Shown: positions 1-7,201, numbered from the stretch's first letter. The stretch is DNA of 7,763 nucleotides from Heteroruminococcus sp964370005 (GCA_964370005.1 CAYJGR010000077.1:1-7763); one strand, 5' to 3'. Numbers and translations: made by a program. The notes: generated by a model from the letters alone, not told the origin.

Positions 1-125
1 GGATCGATTATATTTTTATTGAATTTTTTTACATCATATGAACTCAATTTTTCACCGTATTTTTCAATGGTTGCCTGAACATGTTTTATAAAATCATCCT
101 GTGAGATAAATGATAACTGCCACAT
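1..125 (-). CDS. Type II restriction endonuclease, Eco47II-like, N-terminal fragment (runs off the window)
   Basis: The first 41 codons of a gene are open from an ATG at 125-123 to the window edge and would continue beyond it. The translation begins MWQLSFISQDDFIKHVQATI and ends ...FNKNIID, probably followed by Pro. From memory of the family, this resembles the N-terminus of Eco47II/Sau96I-type restriction endonucleases (Pfam RE_Eco47II), which cut GGNCC. The ATG directly follows the TAA stop of the cytosine methyltransferase (128-126) with no intervening base. A GGGGGGA ribosome binding site lies about 7 bases upstream inside the methyltransferase end. This is the usual arrangement of a co-transcribed modification-restriction pair with coupled translation, so the methyltransferase is made first. 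The catalytic part lies outside the window, so activity cannot be judged. The family assignment is by recalled similarity over 41 residues plus context; that it is a real coding start is more certain than the exact family. Confidence 0.72.
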   Translation of the reverse strand, partial: MWQLSFISQDDFIKHVQATIEKYGEKLSSYDVKKFNKNIID

Positions 126-1355
126 TTATAATCCCCCCAAACATTCTTTTATTTTTTGTGCTACATCATACGCTAAGTTTACAGGGACAGCATTTCCAAC
201 CTGTTTGTACTGTTGTCCCACACTGCCACAGAACACCCAATCATCGGGGAATGTTTGACATCTTGCATTTTCTCTGACCGTAAAAGGTCTTGCCTCCATG
301 GGGTGACATCGGTCTGTTTGCTTTTGACTTGGAGAGGTCAGCACTGCAAGCGAGGGTTCATCAAGACTAAGTCGCCTTAAAATTCCTGTTCTCCCCCCTT
401 CCATATACCAACAAGATTTCATATATTCTTTCGCTATATTTTCGGGGATATCTCTCCAATATCCCCCCGGGGGGACAAGCTTAAAAATTTCAGTTTTTGC
501 TTGGGAATACATCGTTCCCTCACTTTTGGGACAATCAAGCAAAATATCTCGAAGTACAGGTTTATCTTTATGAGGTGCCGGAAAAGTATAATCAATTTTA
601 TCAACCAAATCATTTCTTACACCCACAGTGATTAAACGTTCGCGTTTTTGAGCTACCCCATGTTCCCAAGCATTGAGCACATCCCATTTGACCATATATC
701 CCTCATCCTTAAATATATCGACCATGGTGGTAAATGTTTTTCCTTTGTCGTGGGTGAGCAGTCCTCTCACATTTTCAAACAAAAACATTTTAGGTTGCAA
801 TTTATGTAAAAACATGGCGTAATGATAAAACAATGTACCTCTTGCATCGCCCAGCCCCAATCTTTTGCCGGCATATGAAAATGATTGACAGGGAGCACCC
901 CCAGATAATAAATCCAGTTCTCCTTTTGCAATATCAAAATATTCTTCTAAATTAAGACAGGATATTTTTTCAATATCCTCATTTATTACCCTCCAACTCG
1001 GACGATTGCATTTTAGGGTATCCGCGGCATGTTTATCTATTTCCACAAGCCCTATGCAATCAAACCCTGCCCGTTCTATACCAAGCGCAAGGCCTCCCGC
1101 CCCCGCAAACAATTCGAGTACTTTTGGCGCACAAGTGGTGCCACTGCTATCTTTTTCTTCCCATATTTCAACAACATCTCCAATATCACATGAGAGGGCA
1201 CTACATACTTTTTGTAAGCTCTCCATAGAAACCGTCTCACCTTTTCCCATTCGGGCAAGTACGTTAAAGCTTATTCCCGAAGCCTCTTTTAACTCGGTGC
1301 GGTTCATTTTTTTATCTATCAGCAGTTTCCAAAGCTTATCATAACTTATCGGCAT
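126..1355 (-). CDS. DNA (cytosine-5-)-methyltransferase with fused N-terminal HTH regulator domain
   Basis: This 409-residue protein methylates C5 of cytosine using S-adenosylmethionine and should protect host DNA from the partner endonuclease encoded immediately downstream. Residues about 5-65 form a Cro/C1-type helix-turn-helix domain (LKEASGISFNVLARMGKGE region). The catalytic domain starts near 78. Motif I is LELFAGAGG (80-88), motif IV GGAPCQSF with catalytic Cys156, motif VI ENV (194-196), motif VIII QKRER (236-240), motif IX RENARCQTFPDDW (361-373), and motif X QVGNAVP (385-391). The target recognition region lies between VIII and IX. Its QKQTDRCHPMEARPFTVRE stretch recalls GGNCC/GGWCC enzymes of the SinI/Eco47II type, so GGNCC is the inferred target. 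All catalytic motifs are intact. The start is ATG at 1355 with AAGGAAGG six to seven bases upstream. HTH-methyltransferase fusions such as M.SsoII and M.EcoRII repress their own promoters, so autoregulation is likely. The gene is more AT-rich than the operon to its right, suggesting transfer. Confidence 0.95.
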   Translation of the reverse strand: MPISYDKLWKLLIDKKMNRTELKEASGISFNVLARMGKGETVSMESLQKVCSALSCDIGDVVEIWEEKDSSGTTCAPKVLELFAGAGGLALGIERAGFDCIGLVEIDKHAADTLKCNRPSWRVINEDIEKISCLNLEEYFDIAKGELDLLSGGAPCQSFSYAGKRLGLGDARGTLFYHYAMFLHKLQPKMFLFENVRGLLTHDKGKTFTTMVDIFKDEGYMVKWDVLNAWEHGVAQKRERLITVGVRNDLVDKIDYTFPAPHKDKPVLRDILLDCPKSEGTMYSQAKTEIFKLVPPGGYWRDIPENIAKEYMKSCWYMEGGRTGILRRLSLDEPSLAVLTSPSQKQTDRCHPMEARPFTVRENARCQTFPDDWVFCGSVGQQYKQVGNAVPVNLAYDVAQKIKECLGGL

Positions 1356-1368
1356 AATACACCTTCCT

Positions 1369-1381
1369 TGTCAACACATGT
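1369..1381. promoter_or_regulatory. Candidate operator for HTH-methyltransferase autoregulation
   Basis: A short palindromic patch lies just downstream of the predicted start site and before the ribosome binding site: the 6-base palindrome ACATGT (1376-1381) next to the TTG-T-CAA symmetry at about 1368-1374. Self-repressing cytosine methyltransferases with an N-terminal HTH bind symmetric sites in their own control region. The position is right, but the symmetry is short and could be chance. Confidence 0.2.
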
Positions 1382-1393
1382 ATGGTTTTTCTA

Positions 1394-1422
1394 ATTTTAG
1401 CATAAGCAGGTATATAATTCAA
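1394..1422 (-). promoter_or_regulatory. Promoter of the restriction-modification unit
   Basis: On the minus strand there is a -35 TTGAAT (1422-1417), a spacer of exactly 17 bases, and a -10 TAAAAT (1399-1394) preceded by TGC, giving an extended -10. The predicted start is near 1387, about 30 bases before the methyltransferase ATG. It lies between the terminator at 1453-1499 and the gene, so it fits an independent promoter. Confidence 0.62.
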
Positions 1423-1452
1423 CAAATCTCACGATTGCGTTAGAATTACTTT

Positions 1453-1499
1453 ATATAAAAACAGGTTGCGGTACAATATGCCTCAACCTGTTTTTATAT
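1453..1499 (-). terminator. Rho-independent terminator closing the ruv-ecf operon (possibly bidirectional)
   Basis: A perfect 16-base inverted repeat (1453-1468 with 1484-1499) encloses a 15-base loop. The core CAGGTTG/CAACCTG is flanked by A5 on one side and T5 on the other. Read on the minus strand it is a stem followed by TTTTTATAT, 31 bases after the ecfT stop codon. The A/T flanks are symmetrical, so it could also stop plus-strand transcription. It marks the boundary between the conserved operon and the restriction-modification unit. Confidence 0.9.
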
Positions 1500-1529
1500 C
1501 ATATATTCATGTGTAAACTTATAACAATA

Positions 1530-2345
1530 TCACCCCACCGCCAACGGATAAAACACATTGACTGCCACCACCGAGGCTATTATAAGGGTGACTATGAACG
1601 AGGCGGCTATATCTCTGCCGGCAATTTTTAGCTGTTTCATGCGTGTGCGACCCTCTCCCCCTCGGTAACACCTGCATTCCATGGCCAGTGCCAGCTCGTC
1701 GGCACGGCGGAATGCCGAGATAAACAGGGGTATGAGTATCGGCACAAGTGCCTTTGCCCTTTGGCTAAGCCCGCCAGACTCCATATCGGCACCTCTGGCC
1801 TTTTGTGCCGACATTATCTTGTCGGTCTCCTCAATGAGGGTGGGGATAAAGCGCAGGGCTATAGTCATCATCATGGCAAGTTCATGCACAGGAAGTCCCA
1901 GCTTTTTAAGTGGCGAGAGTAGGCGTTCTATGCCATCGGTCAGCACTATGGGGCTGGTGGTGTAGGTTAGTAGCGATGTGCCTGCGATAAGGCATATTAT
2001 CCTCACACTCATAAGTCCCGCCGTGGCAAGTCCTTGACGTGTGATGGTGATAAAATACCACGAAAACACCGCATCACCCTCAACAAAAAACATATTAAGC
2101 ACGGCTGTAAACAGTATTATGGGCACGACAGGGCGCAGGGATTTCAGTATAAGCTTTGGCGGAATTTTGCTGATACCGTAGCACAACACCACAAACAGCA
2201 CCCCTATGGCGATACCGCTAAATCCGTCGGCCAAAAACAACATAACAATATAGGCGATGGATAATAGTATCTTTACACGTGGGTCGAGGCGGTGAATGAC
2301 CGACTTGCCGGGGAAGAATTGACCTATGGTTATATCTTTAAGCAT
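1530..2345 (-). CDS. ecfT: ECF transporter transmembrane protein EcfT
   Basis: This is the membrane scaffold of an energy-coupling factor importer. It links the EcfA1/EcfA2 ATPases to a substrate-binding S component and transmits ATP-driven movement. The 271-residue length is typical. The N-terminus (IGQFFPGKSVIHRLDPRVKI) is characteristic of the family. Hydrophobic segments lie at about 26-56, 72-88, 104-128 and 243-268. The two arginine-containing coupling-helix motifs are present: ARG at 183-185 (SAQKARGADM) and CRC at 224-226 (AMECRCYRGG, where Ala is commoner than the first Cys). The ATG at 2345 overlaps the ecfA2 stop by 8 bases (ATGCTTAA), and a GGGGAGGGGAG binding site lies inside ecfA2, so translation is coupled. 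It is the last gene before the terminator. No S component gene follows, so this is probably a shared group II module serving S proteins encoded elsewhere. Confidence 0.94.
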   Translation of the reverse strand: MLKDITIGQFFPGKSVIHRLDPRVKILLSIAYIVMLFLADGFSGIAIGVLFVVLCYGISKIPPKLILKSLRPVVPIILFTAVLNMFFVEGDAVFSWYFITITRQGLATAGLMSVRIICLIAGTSLLTYTTSPIVLTDGIERLLSPLKKLGLPVHELAMMMTIALRFIPTLIEETDKIMSAQKARGADMESGGLSQRAKALVPILIPLFISAFRRADELALAMECRCYRGGEGRTRMKQLKIAGRDIAASFIVTLIIASVVAVNVFYPLAVG

Positions 2346-3207
2346 GATCTCCCCTCCCCTTCGCTTTGAGCTTTAGTAGCTGTTGTTTGGCGCTTTCGAT
2401 GGTGTAACAATGCTCCTGCACCGGTAGCCCTGCGGCTGCAAGCCCACGACATATGCGGGTGATTTGTGGTACAGATAGCTTCATGCGTGCGAGCTCCTCG
2501 GCCTGTGCAAACACCTTGTCCACCGTGTCAAACATGGCAATCTTACCCTTGTTTATCACCAGTACTCGGTCGGCGTACTTTGCGATATCCTCCATGCTGT
2601 GGGATACAAGCAGTACCGTGTTGCCACGCTCTTTATGGTAGTCGGCTATCTTGCCCAACACCTTGTCACGCCCTTTGGGGTCAAGTCCTGCGGCCGGTTC
2701 ATCAAGTATAAGCACATTTGGATCCATAGCCATTACACCGGCTATGGCCACTCTGCGTTTTTGTCCTCCCGAAAGCTCGAACGGGCTTTTTGTCATATGA
2801 TGGGCACCCAGTCCAACGAATCCCGCCGCTGTCTGCACCCTTTGCTCTACCTCGGCAGGGGTGAGTCCCATGTTTGTGGGCCCAAATGCTATATCCTTGG
2901 CCACAGTCTCCTCAAACAGTTGATACTCGGGATACTGAAACACAAGCCCCACCTCAAAACGGAACTGGCGGATGTTCTTAGGTTTTTCCCATATATCCAC
3001 ACCGTTTATAAGCACACGCCCACTTGTGGGGCGCAAAAGTCCGTTAAAATGTTGTATAAGGGTGGATTTGCCCGAGCCTGTGTGGCCAATCACCCCCACA
3101 AACTCCCCCTGTGATATCTCCAAACTGACATCATCCACCGCCTTTTTCTCAAAGGGTGTGCCCGGTGAATATATATGGCTGAGATGCTCAATCGTGATGG
3201 CTGCCAT
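2338..3207 (-). CDS. ecfA2: ECF transporter ATP-binding protein EcfA2
   Basis: This is one of two non-identical ABC ATPases that power the ECF importer, acting at the cytoplasmic face bound to an EcfT coupling helix. Counting from the chosen Met, Walker A GHTGSGKST is at 41-49, the Q-loop FQYPEYQLFEE around 90-100, the signature LSGGQKRR at 145-152, Walker B LILDEP at 166-171 with the catalytic Glu, and the H-loop SHSME with His203. The N-terminal IEHLSHIYSPGTPFE and the Q-loop sequence FQYPEYQLFE are typical of EcfA2 rather than EcfA1. The frame is open upstream to a TTG at 3219, but the ATG at 3207 has GGAG about 7 bases upstream (TTGGAGAACATC), so that TTG more likely belongs to the binding-site region. 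The resulting protein has 289 residues. It begins 29 bases after ecfA1 and overlaps ecfT by 8 bases. Confidence 0.94.
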   Translation of the reverse strand: MAAITIEHLSHIYSPGTPFEKKAVDDVSLEISQGEFVGVIGHTGSGKSTLIQHFNGLLRPTSGRVLINGVDIWEKPKNIRQFRFEVGLVFQYPEYQLFEETVAKDIAFGPTNMGLTPAEVEQRVQTAAGFVGLGAHHMTKSPFELSGGQKRRVAIAGVMAMDPNVLILDEPAAGLDPKGRDKVLGKIADYHKERGNTVLLVSHSMEDIAKYADRVLVINKGKIAMFDTVDKVFAQAEELARMKLSVPQITRICRGLAAAGLPVQEHCYTIESAKQQLLKLKAKGRGDHA

Positions 3208-3236
3208 GATGTTCTCCAATCCTGTTTGTTAAATGA

Positions 3237-4073
3237 TTATAGTGCCTGCTTTATGGCCTCTATGCACTCCTGCTCGGTGATTATGTGGGCAGGCAGTTTC
3301 CATCCCGCTCGTCGAAGTTCATGGGCAAGCTCAGTGGCCTGTGGCACATCAAGTCCCACCGCCTTTAGCTCATCCACATGCGAAAAAACCTCGTGGGGGG
3401 TGCCATCAAGTATTATCTTGCCGGCCTCCATCACCACAACCCTGTCGGTCTGGGCGGCTTCCTCCATATAGTGGGTTATGAGCACCACCGTTATGCCCTC
3501 ACCGTTTAATCGCCGTATGGTGTCTATGACCTCTTGGCGACCTCTGGGGTCAAGCATAGCGGTTGGCTCGTCAAGCACGATACAGGCCGGTCGCATGGCG
3601 ATGATACCGGCTATAGCTATACGCTGTTTTTGTCCACCCGAGAGCTGATGGGGGGAGTGCTCACGGTAATCATACATGCCCACCGTTTGCAGTGCCTCGT
3701 CCACCCTGCGGCGGATATCGGCGGGGGGTACACCTATGTTTTCGAGTGCAAAGGCGACATCCTCCTCGACGATGGTGGCCACAATCTGATTGTCGGGGTT
3801 TTGAAACACCATGCCGACCGTCTGGCGAATATCAAACAGTTTCTCCTCATCGGTCGTATCCATCCCCGCCACAAACACCTGCCCACCCATGGGGAGTAGC
3901 ACACCGTTGAGATGCTTTGCCAGCGTCGATTTGCCCGAGCCATTGTGACCGAGTACCGCCACAAATTCGCCCTCTCCCACCTCGAGACTAACCCCGCCGA
4001 GTACCGGCTGTACAGCCTCGGGGGAGTAGCTGAATGTGACGTCCTTTACCTGTATCATTTCCTTGTGATTCAT
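3237..4073 (-). CDS. ecfA1: ECF transporter ATP-binding protein EcfA1
   Basis: This is the partner ATPase of EcfA2 in the ECF energising module. Counting from the chosen Met, Walker A GHNGSGKST is at 42-50, the Q-loop VFQNPDNQIV around 89-98, the signature LSGGQKQR at 144-151, Walker B IVLDEP at 165-170, and the H-loop THYMEE with His201. The Q-loop FQNPDNQ and the order A1-A2-T identify it as EcfA1. The reading frame has ATGs at 4079 and 4073. The AAAGGG binding site ends only one base before the first but about 7 bases before the second, so 4073 is preferred (278 residues against 280). A third Met four codons further in is possible. The gene follows the methyltransferase stop by about 25 bases. 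All ATP-binding and hydrolysis motifs look intact. Confidence 0.94.
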   Translation of the reverse strand: MNHKEMIQVKDVTFSYSPEAVQPVLGGVSLEVGEGEFVAVLGHNGSGKSTLAKHLNGVLLPMGGQVFVAGMDTTDEEKLFDIRQTVGMVFQNPDNQIVATIVEEDVAFALENIGVPPADIRRRVDEALQTVGMYDYREHSPHQLSGGQKQRIAIAGIIAMRPACIVLDEPTAMLDPRGRQEVIDTIRRLNGEGITVVLITHYMEEAAQTDRVVVMEAGKIILDGTPHEVFSHVDELKAVGLDVPQATELAHELRRAGWKLPAHIITEQECIEAIKQAL

Positions 4074-4098
4074 GCTCATACCCTTTCAGATGTTGCTT

Positions 4099-4959
4099 TT
4101 ATCTTTTCCATACGGCCGTATTGCCACAGGGTAGCACCAGTCCCGTGCGTGCCACCGGTAGCCCTATCTCGGAGGAGGACAGCTCTCCGGGGAAGCGTTT
4201 ATCAACCGTCACCCCAAGTATATATTCCATCACGGCAGGTGGTAACCCCGTGGTGTAGGAGTTTATGAGGAAAAACAGCGGGTCGGCCGAGAGCACCCCC
4301 ATACAGAGACTGACCAGTGAATATATGTTGTCCTCGAGCTTCCAGACCTCACCGCCGGGGCCTCTGCCATAAGAGGGAGGATCCATAATAATAGCATCGT
4401 AGCGCACACCACGGCGCATCTCCCGCTCGACAAACTTTATGCAGTCGTCCACAATCCAGCGTATGGGGCGATCGGATAACCCCGACAGTTCGGCATTCTC
4501 CCTCGCCCAGTTGACCATACCTTTTGAAGCATCGACATGGCATACTCTCGCCCCCGCCGCCGCACAGGCCAGTGTCGCCCCGCCTGTGTAGGCGAAAAGA
4601 TTGAGCACATTTATGGGGCGGTCGGCCTGTGTGATAAGCTGTGTAAGCATATCCCAGTTCACAGCCTGTTCGGGGAAAAGCCCCGTGTGCTTAAAGCCTG
4701 TGGGGCGTATGTGGAATGATAATTTCTTATAGGACAGCTCCCACTGCTCGACTTTTAGGCCTTTATTCTCCCAATGCCCACCCCCGCTTTGGGAACGACA
4801 ATAGCGGGCGGCAGCTTTGTTCCACTGCTCATCTTTTGGGGTATTCCATATTATTTGCGGGTCGGGACGAATTAGCAGGGTTTCACCCCACCTCTCCAAT
4901 TTTTCCCCACCCGAGGTATCAATAATCTCATAATTTTGCCATCCATCGGCCACACGCAT
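4099..4959 (-). CDS. Class I SAM-dependent methyltransferase, COG1092/RlmI-like (probable rRNA methyltransferase)
   Basis: This 286-residue protein is predicted to transfer a methyl group from S-adenosylmethionine, most likely to rRNA, by analogy with the RlmI/RlmK branch of COG1092. Motif I is VLNLFAYTGG (118-127), the acidic residue ending strand 2 is Asp143 in HVDASKG, and motif IV is DPPSYGRG (193-200). The approach FHIRPTGFKHTGLFPEQAVNW (82-102), leading into the fold, is typical of this group. RlmI itself is about 400 residues with an N-terminal PUA RNA-binding domain. No PUA domain is apparent here; the N-terminal ~80 residues look like a short beta-rich extension. The substrate is therefore unsettled. 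The start is ATG at 4959 with AAGGAG 8 bases upstream. It follows the ruvB stop by 20 bases and precedes ecfA1 by about 25, so it is an internal operon member. The C-terminal part (GLPVARTGLVLPCGNTAVW) matches the family end. Confidence 0.85.
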   Translation of the reverse strand: MRVADGWQNYEIIDTSGGEKLERWGETLLIRPDPQIIWNTPKDEQWNKAAARYCRSQSGGGHWENKGLKVEQWELSYKKLSFHIRPTGFKHTGLFPEQAVNWDMLTQLITQADRPINVLNLFAYTGGATLACAAAGARVCHVDASKGMVNWARENAELSGLSDRPIRWIVDDCIKFVEREMRRGVRYDAIIMDPPSYGRGPGGEVWKLEDNIYSLVSLCMGVLSADPLFFLINSYTTGLPPAVMEYILGVTVDKRFPGELSSSEIGLPVARTGLVLPCGNTAVWKR

Positions 4960-4979
4960 GGTTTCTTCTCCTTCTTTGC

Positions 4980-6029
4980 CTAAAAAGTCATCTGTTCGGT
5001 GGTAGTGGGTTGACTGGGCGGATTTAGGCCGAGATGCCTATATCCCCCCGCTGTCACACATCGCCCTCTTGAAGTGCGGGTGAGAAATCCCACCTGCATA
5101 AGATATGGCTCGTACACATCCTCTATGGTGACGGCCTCCTCCCCTACGGCGGCGGCCAATGTATCAAGCCCCACAGGCCCACCGGCGTAGTTGCTTATAA
5201 TGGTCGAAAGTATCAGGCGGTCTATGTTGTCAAGCCCCAGCTCGTCCACCTCAAGGCGGTCGAGCGCTTGTGATGCTATCTGCTGTGTTATTGCGCCATC
5301 TCCCAGCACTTGGGCAAAATCCCTCACCCTACGCAAAAAGCGGTTGGCAATACGGGGAGTTCCACGACTGCGGGAGGCCAATTCCTTTGCGCCATCGCCA
5401 TCGCAGTCTATGCCCAAAATGCCGGCACTGCGTCGCACAATCTGCCCAAGTTCCTCGGGGGTGTACAGTTCAAGGCGGAGTATCACCCCAAAGCGATCTC
5501 GAAGCGGCGCAGTAAGTCCCCCCGCACGGGTGGTCGCCCCCACAAGGGTAAAGCGGGGTAAATCTATACGAATAGAACGTGCCGACGGCCCTTTGCCTAT
5601 GATGATATCCAGCGCAAAATCCTCCATGGCGGGGTAAAGCACCTCCTCGACACTGCGGTTGAGGCGGTGTATCTCGTCTATAAACAGCACATCCCCCTCG
5701 GCGAGATTGGAAAGCAGTGCCGCAAGGTCGCCCGGGCGCTCGATGGCAGGGCCTGAAGTTATGCGGATATTGCTCTGCATCTCCCCCGCTATGATACTTG
5801 CAAGGGTGGTTTTGCCAAGGCCGGGCGGGCCATATAGCAAGGTGTGGTCAAGCGGTTCGCCACGTCTGCGGGCGGCCTCGATATAGACCGACAAATTCTC
5901 CTTAGCCTTGTCCTGTCCTATATATTCGGTGAGGGTTTTGGGGCGCAGTGAGTTGTCACTTTCGCCGTCCTCTCCATGGTATTCGGGTGCTACTATTCTA
6001 TTTTCAAAATCCATATCAAATTCGGCCAC
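4980..6029 (-). CDS. ruvB: Holliday junction branch migration DNA helicase RuvB
   Basis: This is the hexameric AAA+ motor that, loaded by RuvA, pumps duplex DNA to move Holliday junctions in recombinational repair. Walker A GPPGLGKT is at 67-74, Walker B LFIDEIH at 115-121, sensor 1 GATTRAG at 164-170, and the arginine-finger segment LRDRFG at 176-181. The sensor 2 segment RGTPRIANR is at 222-230. A C-terminal winged-helix domain ends in GFLTRTSRGR (314-323), where RTPRGR is the commoner form. The 349-residue length is typical. The start is GTG at 6029 with a strong AAAGGAGGG about 10 bases upstream. An ATG five codons in (6014) is a weaker alternative. The stop is TAG. The gene follows ruvA by 35 bases and is followed 20 bases later by a methyltransferase gene. 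Confidence 0.97.
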   Translation of the reverse strand: MAEFDMDFENRIVAPEYHGEDGESDNSLRPKTLTEYIGQDKAKENLSVYIEAARRRGEPLDHTLLYGPPGLGKTTLASIIAGEMQSNIRITSGPAIERPGDLAALLSNLAEGDVLFIDEIHRLNRSVEEVLYPAMEDFALDIIIGKGPSARSIRIDLPRFTLVGATTRAGGLTAPLRDRFGVILRLELYTPEELGQIVRRSAGILGIDCDGDGAKELASRSRGTPRIANRFLRRVRDFAQVLGDGAITQQIASQALDRLEVDELGLDNIDRLILSTIISNYAGGPVGLDTLAAAVGEEAVTIEDVYEPYLMQVGFLTRTSRGRCVTAGGYRHLGLNPPSQPTTTEQMTF

Positions 6030-6064
6030 TGCTTTTGTACCCTCCTTTTAGGGCTATGTGGTTT

Positions 6065-6667
6065 TTAAGAACCTTTAGCTATTTGGCGAAGTGCTGTGCG
6101 TATAATTTCCTCGACCGAGAGCGTGGGGTCAAGTCCCGCCACAGCGGTAGCGGCCTCGGAGGGGCTGTAGCCCAGTGCCACGAGTGCGCTTATGGCCTCG
6201 GATTGGGCAGTGCCCGACATCGCACCCGCAAGTTCCCCTGTGCTGACACCACCCACAATCGACTGCGGGTCAAGTTTATCTTTGAGTTCGAGCACAATGC
6301 GCTTTGCAAGCTTTGCCCCCACACCTTGTGCCTGTGTGATGGCCTTTATATCCTCGGTTATAACATACATTTGAAGTTTGTCGGCAGGGATGTGGGTGAG
6401 GATACTCAGCGCCACCTTACCTCCCACCCCCGAGACGGATATCAGCTTGCGAAAACATCCAAGTTCATCCTCATCGGCAAAGGCAAACAATTCTATGGCA
6501 TCTTCTCTGACATTCATATGTGTAAAGACCGTCACCTGCTCACCCACAGAGGGCAGGCTTTGCACGGTACTCATGGGTGCACCACATTTATATCCCACCC
6601 CGCCACATTCAACGACTATGGCGGTCGGTTCTTTTATTAGCAGTCGTCCCGATAGGCTGTAAATCAT
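6065..6667 (-). CDS. ruvA: Holliday junction branch migration protein RuvA
   Basis: RuvA binds the four-way junction as a tetramer, holds it in a square-planar form and recruits RuvB. The protein starts with the canonical MIYSLSGRL and has an N-terminal OB-fold to about residue 64. The acidic pin Glu55-Asp56 (NVREDAIELF) separates strands. Two helix-hairpin-helix motifs follow, around SGVGGKVA (79-86) and QGVGAKLAKR (114-123). After a flexible linker (about 135-152) comes the C-terminal three-helix domain that contacts RuvB (about 155-198, with EAISALVALGYSPSEA). Total length is 200 residues. A GTG lies one codon upstream (6670), but the ATG at 6667 is preferred: AAAGGAG is 7 bases upstream of it and MIYSL is the family start. 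The binding site overlaps the ruvC stop codon, so translation is coupled. Both genes are 12 bases apart. Confidence 0.97.
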   Translation of the reverse strand: MIYSLSGRLLIKEPTAIVVECGGVGYKCGAPMSTVQSLPSVGEQVTVFTHMNVREDAIELFAFADEDELGCFRKLISVSGVGGKVALSILTHIPADKLQMYVITEDIKAITQAQGVGAKLAKRIVLELKDKLDPQSIVGGVSTGELAGAMSGTAQSEAISALVALGYSPSEAATAVAGLDPTLSVEEIIRTALRQIAKGS

Positions 6668-6679
6668 CACGTTTCTCCT

Positions 6680-7171
6680 TTAGACATATCGACTGAGTGC
6701 CGAGCCACCCGCATGGGCGTGGCATATGGCCACCGCCAAGGCATCGGCGGCATCGTCGGGTTTTGGTGGCTTTGGCAGATTTAGAAGGCGGCGGGTCATG
6801 TCCATAACCTGTTCTTTACGGGCGGCGCCGTAGCCTGTTACCCCCTGTTTGACCTGTGGCGGGGTATATTCGCTCAGCGCAAGGCCACGCTCGGCCGCCG
6901 CAAGCAGTATTACCCCTCTGGCCTGTGCCACCCCGATGCCGGTGGTCTTGTTGTTTGTAAAAAACAGCTGTTCCACAGCCAGTGCGTCGGGTTTTGCCTT
7001 GTCAAACAGCTCCCCCACATCGCGATAAATTTGCAGCAGTCGGGAGGGGAAGTCATCGGTTGGGGGGGTGGTTATAGCGCCGTAACCAATGCATGCAAAC
7101 TTTCCGTAGGCGTGTTCAACCACACCCCACCCCACGGTAGCATACCCGGGATCTATTCCCACAATTATCAC
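6680..7171 (-). CDS. ruvC: Crossover junction endodeoxyribonuclease RuvC
   Basis: This is the dimeric Mg2+-dependent endonuclease that resolves Holliday junctions by symmetric nicking, completing the RuvAB pathway. Its RNase H-like fold carries the four acidic catalytic residues: Asp7 (GIDPG), Glu67 (AVEQLF), and Asp140 and Asp143 (DDAADALAVA). The segment FFTNNKTT (70-77) and GYGAARKEQV (113-122) are typical. The frame is open upstream to 7249, but the extra 26 residues have no family counterpart. GTG at 7171 gives MIIVGIDPGYATVGWG, with GGGAGG 9 bases upstream, and a product of 163 residues, close to the usual size. It is the first gene of the operon. The promoter lies about 60 bases upstream. 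No LexA/SOS box was recognised in front of it. Confidence 0.96.
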   Translation of the reverse strand: MIIVGIDPGYATVGWGVVEHAYGKFACIGYGAITTPPTDDFPSRLLQIYRDVGELFDKAKPDALAVEQLFFTNNKTTGIGVAQARGVILLAAAERGLALSEYTPPQVKQGVTGYGAARKEQVMDMTRRLLNLPKPPKPDDAADALAVAICHAHAGGSALSRYV

Positions 7172-7201
7172 AGCCAAAATCCTCCCGCACAGCAATTCGC
7201 A

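Noticed and set aside
1006..1344. A plus-strand 112-codon open frame opposite the methyltransferase HTH and motif I region
   Set aside because: It is antisense to conserved catalytic and HTH sequence, with no promoter or domain of its own.
2599..3114. A plus-strand 171-codon open frame opposite ecfA2
   Set aside because: It is a shadow of the conserved ATPase gene; its composition follows the opposite strand's codons and there is no supporting motif.
5948..6640. A plus-strand 230-codon open frame opposite ruvA and the ruvB start
   Set aside because: It is antisense to intact ruvA and ruvB, which have complete family motifs, and its own translation shows no domain.
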